Of a DNA stretch of 18,301 nucleotides, positions 14,971 to 18,301 are shown piece by piece. How positions within the stretch are numbered: position 1 is the first letter of the stretch; each line of letters starts with the position of its first letter. A program made the translations under genes and the position numbers. Under the pieces are notes generated by a model, which did no database searches, was not told the origin of the DNA, and saw only the letters and a list, made by a program, of their open reading frames with translations. This DNA comes from Armatimonadota bacterium. GTDB taxonomy: Bacteria > Armatimonadota > JAAZEB01. Location: the NCBI GenBank assembly GCA_012841485.1, contig DUUU01000060.1, forward strand, positions 1 through 18,301. The letters run 5' to 3'.

Positions 14971-14999
14971 ATTGTACCATAGCCGGAACGCCTCGTCAA
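14971..14999 (-). promoter_or_regulatory. Sigma-70-type promoter for the RsbW-like gene
   Basis: On the minus strand TTGACG (14999-14994), a 17-bp spacer ending in TGG (extended -10) and TACAAT (14976-14971). Transcription would start near 14964, leaving an untranslated leader of about 129 bases. Confidence 0.85.
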
Positions 15000-15319
15000 C
15001 TCCCTCAGGCTGGGCGTGCCGGCGCCCGTGGAGGCATGGGCCGGTGGGCTTGTTCCATCGGATGGAGCGCGCGGCCTCGCGGCCCATTTGATCGTGTGCC
15101 GGCCGCCCGAGCAGGACCAGGCCCGCCGGTTGGGATGCGGGCATTGACGGAGGGCAAGTGGCGCTCTTGTCCTTGTTTGCCAACGGCATGAAAGCATCCC
15201 GCGAGGAACGGGCCATGCCCCGGTGGCACTCCTGAAGGTGTCGAACCGGCGATCCCATCTCATCAGAAGCGTAGTGCGCCGGCCCCAAGCGGGGCCGCGT
15301 TTGTAGGAGATTACTCTCA
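15000..15319 (+). promoter_or_regulatory. 320-bp non-coding leader region upstream of aroF
   Basis: The gap between the divergent RsbW-like gene and aroF (14836-15319, 484 bp) holds no gene that I can support. In this part TTGACG at 15144-15149 could be a -35 box, but the following region has no good -10 box. A 13-bp palindrome (TCCATC-G-GATGGA) is at 15054-15066. A GC hairpin (GGCCCC, loop AAGC, GGGGCC, one extra C-G pair) at 15280-15297 ends 7 bases before the AGGAG ribosome site at 15305-15309. A 15-codon frame at 15188-15235 has no ribosome site and no Phe or Tyr codons, so it is not a convincing leader peptide. Confidence 0.35.
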
Positions 15320-16357
15320 ATGGTTATCATCATGAAGACGGGGGCAAGCCCCGAGGAAATCGCGGAGGTGACCCACTCGATTGCGCGAGAGGGCATGACG
15401 CCTTTCGAGAATCCGGGAGTCGAGCGCAAGGTCATCGCCGTGCTCGGCATCATCCACTCGCACAAGCTGCAGTTGGTGGATAAGTTCGAGAATATGTCCG
15501 GCGTTGAGCGCGTGGCGCTCATCTCGGAGCCCTACAAGCTGCCCTCACGGGAGTGTCACCCTCAAGACACCGTGTTCGAGGTCGCCGGCGTGCCGGTGGG
15601 CGGGAAGACGCTCGCCATCTTCGCGGGCCCCTGCAGCATCGAGAGCGAGGAGCAGGCGGTAGAGACGGCACGCGCCGTCAAGGCGGCGGGGGCCAACTTC
15701 TTCCGGGGAGGGGCCTACAAGCCGCGCTCGTCCCCCTATGCTTTCCAGGGGCTGGGTGAAGAAGGCCTGAAGATCCTCGCCGCATGCCGCGAGGAGACGG
15801 GCCTGCCGGTGATCACGGAGGTGGTCGATCCGGATGACGTGGACAAGGTCTGCGAGTATGCCGATTTCCTCCAGATTGGCGCGCGCAATATGCAGAACTA
15901 CCGCCTGTTGCAGCGGGTGGGGCAGGCGCGCACGCCCGTCCTGCTAAAGCGAGGCTTCGGGACGCGGCTTCGCGAGATGCTGATGGCCGCCGAGTATATC
16001 ATGGTGGCGGGCAACCACCGTGTGGCGTTGTGCGAACGCGGGATCATCACTTTTGAGGACTCCACCCGCTATACCACGGATATCAACGCGGTGCCGGTGC
16101 TCAAGCACCTCAGCCACCTCCCGGTCGTCCTGGACCCGAGCCATGCCACCGGTTTCTCCCGGTATGTCGGCGCGGTCGCGAAGGCCGGTGTGGCTGCGGG
16201 CGCCGATGGCCTCATCCTCGAGGTACACCCCAACCCCGCCGAGGCGCTCTCGGACGGCCCCCAGTCGCTGAAGCCGGAGGCGTTCGCCAGCCTGATGCGC
16301 GAGTTGGCGCGCGTGGCCGGCGCGGTCGACCGCGCGCTTCCAGAACAGGAGGCGTGA
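15320..16357 (+). CDS. aroF: 3-deoxy-7-phosphoheptulonate (DAHP) synthase with N-terminal FL domain
   Basis: This enzyme condenses phosphoenolpyruvate with erythrose 4-phosphate, the first step of the shikimate pathway. The 345-residue protein belongs to the type I-beta group (B. subtilis and Thermotoga type). Residues 1-70 form a ferredoxin-like regulatory domain ([17 protein letters not shown], then [12 protein letters not shown]), which in this group mediates feedback by aromatic amino acids or their precursors. The catalytic barrel shows [55 protein letters not shown] and DPSHATGF. The start at 15320 matches the family N-terminus; an ATG at 15332 is less likely. The AGGAG site lies about 10 bases upstream, a slightly long spacing. 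A single-gene unit ended by the hairpin at 16397-16427. Confidence 0.95.
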   Translation: MVIIMKTGASPEEIAEVTHSIAREGMTPFENPGVERKVIAVLGIIHSHKLQLVDKFENMSGVERVALISEPYKLPSRECHPQDTVFEVAGVPVGGKTLAIFAGPCSIESEEQAVETARAVKAAGANFFRGGAYKPRSSPYAFQGLGEEGLKILAACREETGLPVITEVVDPDDVDKVCEYADFLQIGARNMQNYRLLQRVGQARTPVLLKRGFGTRLREMLMAAEYIMVAGNHRVALCERGIITFEDSTRYTTDINAVPVLKHLSHLPVVLDPSHATGFSRYVGAVAKAGVAAGADGLILEVHPNPAEALSDGPQSLKPEAFASLMRELARVAGAVDRALPEQEA

Positions 16358-16396
16358 GCGGCCTGCCGGCCGTCGCCTCCGGGATGTAACGAAAAC

Positions 16397-16427
16397 AGGG
16401 CCGAGCTCGCCACGCGAGCCCGGCCCT
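16397..16427. terminator. Hairpin terminator between convergent aroF and prepilin genes
   Basis: AGGGCCG-A-GCTCGC, loop CAC, GCGAGC-C-CGGCCCT: 13 pairs with one A/C mismatch. It sits in the gap between two convergent genes. T residues on either side are sparse. Confidence 0.65.
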
Positions 16428-16449
16428 ACTTCAGATGGATAGCCGCTTC

Positions 16450-17127
16450 TCAGCTCGTGCCGTCGGCACGCCAGTAGACGCCCTGCTGGACTCCGGGATG
16501 CACCGGAAGCTTGGTGGCCGGGTCCACTTCAACCTTTACCCACTTGACATGGCCATCGACGAAGACGAAGTTGGCGCCATCCGTGTGGCGCACGCCCAGA
16601 TAGCGCGGTTTGCTAGAGCCGCTGCCAAGGTAGGGGGTCTGCATGATGGCGTAGCTGGCTTCGCCGTCCGAGTCGGCCATGGCCACGGTATCCGCCGGGC
16701 GCTCGATGCTGGCCAAGGGGCACGCCGGCATCACTCCCATCAGCGTGGAGTTGGCCCCATACTTGATCATCTGGGAGACCTCTCCCTGCCACCGGTAGGT
16801 GGCGCTCGGGCAGTTGAAGACGCCAGTATTCTTCACGTACGGATAAATTCGCATGTGCCAGGGGTTGCAGGCATCCCACTTGCCGTTCGGCCAGACAACG
16901 CCATCGCCCGGGAGCCAGCCCAGAATCGGCAGAGTCTCATCGTAGTCCTGGACATACTGCATGAGCGCCAGCCCCAGCTGCTTGCAGTTGGACTGGCAGT
17001 TCGACTTGCGGGCGTTCTCGCGCGCACGCGCGAACACGGGAAAGAGGATCGCCGCAAGTATAGCGATGATCGCAATGACTACGAGCAACTCGATGAGAGT
17101 AAACCCTCGATTGGAGTGTTTCCGCAT
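16450..17127 (-). CDS. Type IV prepilin-like protein with H-x9-DG motif
   Basis: A 225-residue prepilin. The leader MRKHSNRG is followed by [21 protein letters not shown]; prepilin peptidase would cut after Gly8, leaving Phe9 and Glu13 (position 5 of the mature protein). The hydrophobic helix leads into [18 protein letters not shown] and [15 protein letters not shown], a stretch that I associate with the abundant Armatimonadota and Planctomycetota pseudopilins. The C-terminal [17 protein letters not shown] contains H-x9-DG. Such proteins sit in the cell envelope; their exact job in most of these bacteria is unknown. The mature chain has five Cys, including a C-x3-C pair (NCQSNC). I chose the ATG at 17127 with AGGA 7 bases upstream, since an ATG at 17160 would lengthen the leader unusually. 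It has its own promoter and no other pilus gene nearby. Confidence 0.93.
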   Translation of the reverse strand: MRKHSNRGFTLIELLVVIAIIAILAAILFPVFARARENARKSNCQSNCKQLGLALMQYVQDYDETLPILGWLPGDGVVWPNGKWDACNPWHMRIYPYVKNTGVFNCPSATYRWQGEVSQMIKYGANSTLMGVMPACPLASIERPADTVAMADSDGEASYAIMQTPYLGSGSSKPRYLGVRHTDGANFVFVDGHVKWVKVEVDPATKLPVHPGVQQGVYWRADGTS

Positions 17128-17171
17128 ACTGCTTTCCTTCCACAGCGTCGCCAATAGCAACGACCGTGACT

Positions 17172-17200
17172 ATCGTAACATGCGCAAGCCTGGGTGTCAA
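17172..17200 (-). promoter_or_regulatory. Sigma-70-type promoter for the prepilin gene
   Basis: On the minus strand TTGACA (17200-17195), a 17-bp spacer and TACGAT (17177-17172). Transcription would start near 17165, leaving about 38 bases before the ATG at 17127. Confidence 0.85.
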
Positions 17201-17240
17201 GCGGGCCTCAATGCCGATGGCCCCGGTTCCACGGCGGCTT

Positions 17241-17269
17241 CGATACCACGGATGGCGGGGATGGACACG
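17241..17269. repeat. Degenerate CACGGATG-type dispersed repeat, copy 2
   Basis: Matches 3279-3307 at 26 of 29 positions. It lies in the 270-bp spacer between the glycosylase and prepilin genes, 41 bp upstream of the prepilin -35 box and in the same orientation relative to the promoter as copy 1. Confidence 0.6.
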
Positions 17270-17361
17270 AGGGGGAGTGCGAGTCTCGCAGCTTTCCTGC
17301 CGGCCGGGCACGGGGAGCTACCGTGTTGCACTGGCGGAGGACCTAGAAGGAGCTCGACATA

Positions 17362-17392
17362 CCATCCCGGGGTTTCCGAACTCCCGGGATGG
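17362..17392 (-). terminator. Hairpin terminator after the uracil-DNA glycosylase gene
   Basis: CCATCCCGGG, an 11-base loop, CCCGGGATGG: a perfect 10-bp stem that begins 5 bases beyond the glycosylase stop on the minus strand. No T run follows. Confidence 0.6.
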
Positions 17393-17397
17393 GAGCG

Positions 17398-18006
17398 TCA
17401 CCTCTTGGAGGGGATCAGATGGGCGCGGTGCCAGTGGATCAAACGGATCGCGTGTTCCAGGCGGTCGCGGTTTTCAGGAGAGTTGAGCCAGGTGCTGGCG
17501 CCCGAGGGGTGGGGGAGTGGGATGTAGAAGCGGCCCTCATCCTCGAACTCCGCGCCGACGGATTGCGTGAGGGGCATCTTGCCGAGGAAGTGCTCGATTG
17601 CCATCTGGCCCACGAGAAGAATCAGCTTCGGGTCGATCAGGGCGAACTCGCGGCCGAGGAAGGGCGTGCAGAGCGCCCTCTCCTCGCGCGAAGGGCGCCG
17701 GTCGCCGGAGCCGCGCGCGTCCTTGCCAGGGTAGCAGCGCGTCAGCGCGGCGAAGTAGATCTCCTCGCGGATCCGTTCCGGATCGAAGCCGGCGCGCTCC
17801 AGCCACGCGAAGAGGCGTTTGCCGGCCGGACCACTGAACGGAAGCCGGCTGTCGCTCTCCATCCCACCGGGCGCCTGGCCCACCAGCAGGATGCGGGCGC
17901 GCGTGCCCAGACCGACGACCGGCGGTGGGGTGGCCGGGTAGCCCCGCTCGACGCACGCCCGGCACGCCCGGATCTCCTCTTGTAGCCGCTTGAGTGCCTG
18001 TTCCAT
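17398..18006 (-). CDS. Uracil-DNA glycosylase, family-4-like with Fe-S cluster
   Basis: A 202-residue base-excision repair enzyme that removes uracil from DNA. Motif 1 is VGQAPGGMES at 42-51, followed by LPFSGPAGKRL, and motif 2 is PLPHPSGAST (His166). Cys15, Cys18, Cys91 and Cys113 follow the spacing of the four cluster ligands in family 4 (C-x2-C near the start, TRCYPGK, then RALC). The HPSGAST second motif and GQAPG differ from the archaeal/thermophile type (GEAPG; HPSPLN or similar), placing it in a bacterial branch usually annotated simply as uracil-DNA glycosylase family protein; its specificity could be wider than uracil. The ATG at 18006 has GGGAG only 1 base upstream, an unusually tight site, but no other in-frame start exists before the upstream stop. 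Neighbours give no functional link. Confidence 0.9.
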   Translation of the reverse strand: MEQALKRLQEEIRACRACVERGYPATPPPVVGLGTRARILLVGQAPGGMESDSRLPFSGPAGKRLFAWLERAGFDPERIREEIYFAALTRCYPGKDARGSGDRRPSREERALCTPFLGREFALIDPKLILLVGQMAIEHFLGKMPLTQSVGAEFEDEGRFYIPLPHPSGASTWLNSPENRDRLEHAIRLIHWHRAHLIPSKR

Positions 18007-18071
18007 ACTCCCAAGGACAGCAAAGCGTCGGGATCGGTTCAGCCTGCATCAAGAGGAATATCATCGGGAGA

Positions 18072-18097
18072 GCCCTATGCGTGGGGTCACGCAGGGC
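18072..18097 (-). other. Hairpin in the spacer upstream of the glycosylase gene
   Basis: GCCC, a TA bulge, TGCGTG, loop GGGT, CACGCA, GGGC: a 10-bp interrupted stem. It could be a second terminator for the gene ending at 18182 or part of the glycosylase leader; the sequence does not decide. Confidence 0.35.
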
Positions 18098-18125
18098 GAG
18101 AGTGGAAAAGGGGAAGTGAAACGAC

Positions 18126-18174
18126 GGCCGCGCGGGGGCAAAGCCCGGGCGGGGAGATCTGCCCCCACGCGGCC
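18126..18174 (-). terminator. Strong GC hairpin terminator after the oxidoreductase-like gene
   Basis: GGCCGCG-C-GGGGGCA pairs with TGCCCCC-A-CGCGGCC: 14 pairs with one C/A mismatch and a 19-base loop, starting 7 bases beyond the stop at 18182. A few T residues follow on the minus strand. Confidence 0.7.
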
Positions 18175-18181
18175 AGGAAGG

Positions 18182-18301
18182 TTAGCTGACCTTGACCGGC
18201 TTGCCGGTGGAAACGGACTCGAGCTCCTTCAGGCAGAGGTACATCGAGTCACGGGCCGACTGTCCGGCGAGCAGCTCCGGCTCCTTGCCCTCGGAGAGGC
18301 A
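18182..18301 (-). CDS. C-terminal fragment, possibly a Gfo/Idh/MocA oxidoreductase
   Basis: Only the last 39 codons and the TAA are inside the window. The tail reads GKEPELLAGQSARDSMYLCL and ends KELESVSTGKPVKVS. The pattern GKEPE, then a short helix with a conserved Ser/Ala-Arg-Asp, then a helix and TGKPV before the end, resembles the C-termini of Gfo/Idh/MocA sugar dehydrogenases, which are abundant in Planctomycetota and Armatimonadota. This is a resemblance, not a domain match, and other families remain possible. A strong hairpin follows the stop, so it is the last gene of its unit. Confidence 0.5.
   Translation of the reverse strand, partial: CLSEGKEPELLAGQSARDSMYLCLKELESVSTGKPVKVS

Noticed and set aside
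15144..15172. TTGACG with TTGTCC as an aroF promoter
   Set aside because: The -35 is good but the -10 matches consensus at too few positions at 16-18 bp spacing.
15188..15235. 15-codon frame in the aroF leader as an attenuator peptide
   Set aside because: No ribosome site, no Phe or Tyr codons and only one Trp codon, and no alternative hairpin pair that I could draw.
14422..15522. Upstream extension of the RsbW-like gene to 366 residues
   Set aside because: The extension crosses its promoter at 14971-14999 and the aroF start, and it has no domain features.
16071..16083. ataccacggat inside aroF as a third copy of the dispersed repeat
   Set aside because: Only the first block matches, and the bases encode conserved aroF residues (RYTTDIN), so chance is the simpler explanation.

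Overview
The window is GC-rich bacterial chromosome, densely packed with ordinary-looking genes and short spacers. The best clue to the organism is the prepilin at 16450-17127: a GFTLIE signal segment followed by an [14 protein letters not shown] stretch, a QYVQDYDE segment and an H-x9-DG ending. I associate that combination with Armatimonadota, with Planctomycetota-type bacteria as the alternative. A signal-peptide-bearing DUF481-type beta-barrel ending in Phe implies an outer membrane. No tRNA, rRNA, CRISPR array, transposase or prophage gene was recognised.

Left part (1-3452, minus strand): a redoxin, tilS (tRNA-Ile lysidine synthase) and pyrF (OMP decarboxylase) form a likely operon behind a promoter with two perfect consensus hexamers. 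Downstream is the 5' end of an FAD-dependent oxidoreductase that leaves the window. 3452-6430 is a tightly packed minus-strand trio: a TIM-barrel sugar-phosphate isomerase/epimerase-like protein, a sulfatase-fold hydrolase with Thr at the nucleophile position, and a PhnP-like metallo-beta-lactamase-fold hydrolase.

Middle (6555-11444): a plus-strand promoter drives lpd (dihydrolipoamide dehydrogenase) and an RluD-type pseudouridine synthase, ended by a near-perfect hairpin terminator shared with the convergent DUF481 gene. That gene has its own consensus promoter and is divergent from an exported thioredoxin-TPR protein.

Right part (11480-18301): thiL (thiamine-monophosphate kinase) is divergent from ispE, and ispE overlaps a MobA-like nucleotidyltransferase by an ATGA junction. 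An RsbW-like histidine-kinase-fold ATPase gene converges on that pair. aroF (DAHP synthase with an N-terminal regulatory domain) follows a 320-bp leader region. Then come the prepilin, a family-4-like uracil-DNA glycosylase and the 3' end of what may be a Gfo/Idh/MocA oxidoreductase, all on the minus strand.

Most of this is core metabolism and RNA/DNA maintenance. I do not see an obvious undescribed defence or mobile system. The points most worth a second look are the Thr-type sulfatase/PhnP/isomerase cassette and a 29-bp degenerate repeat found at two intergenic sites, each about 41-47 bp upstream of the -35 box of a minus-strand promoter. Lesser points are the unpaired RsbW-like gene and the ispE-nucleotidyltransferase coupling.
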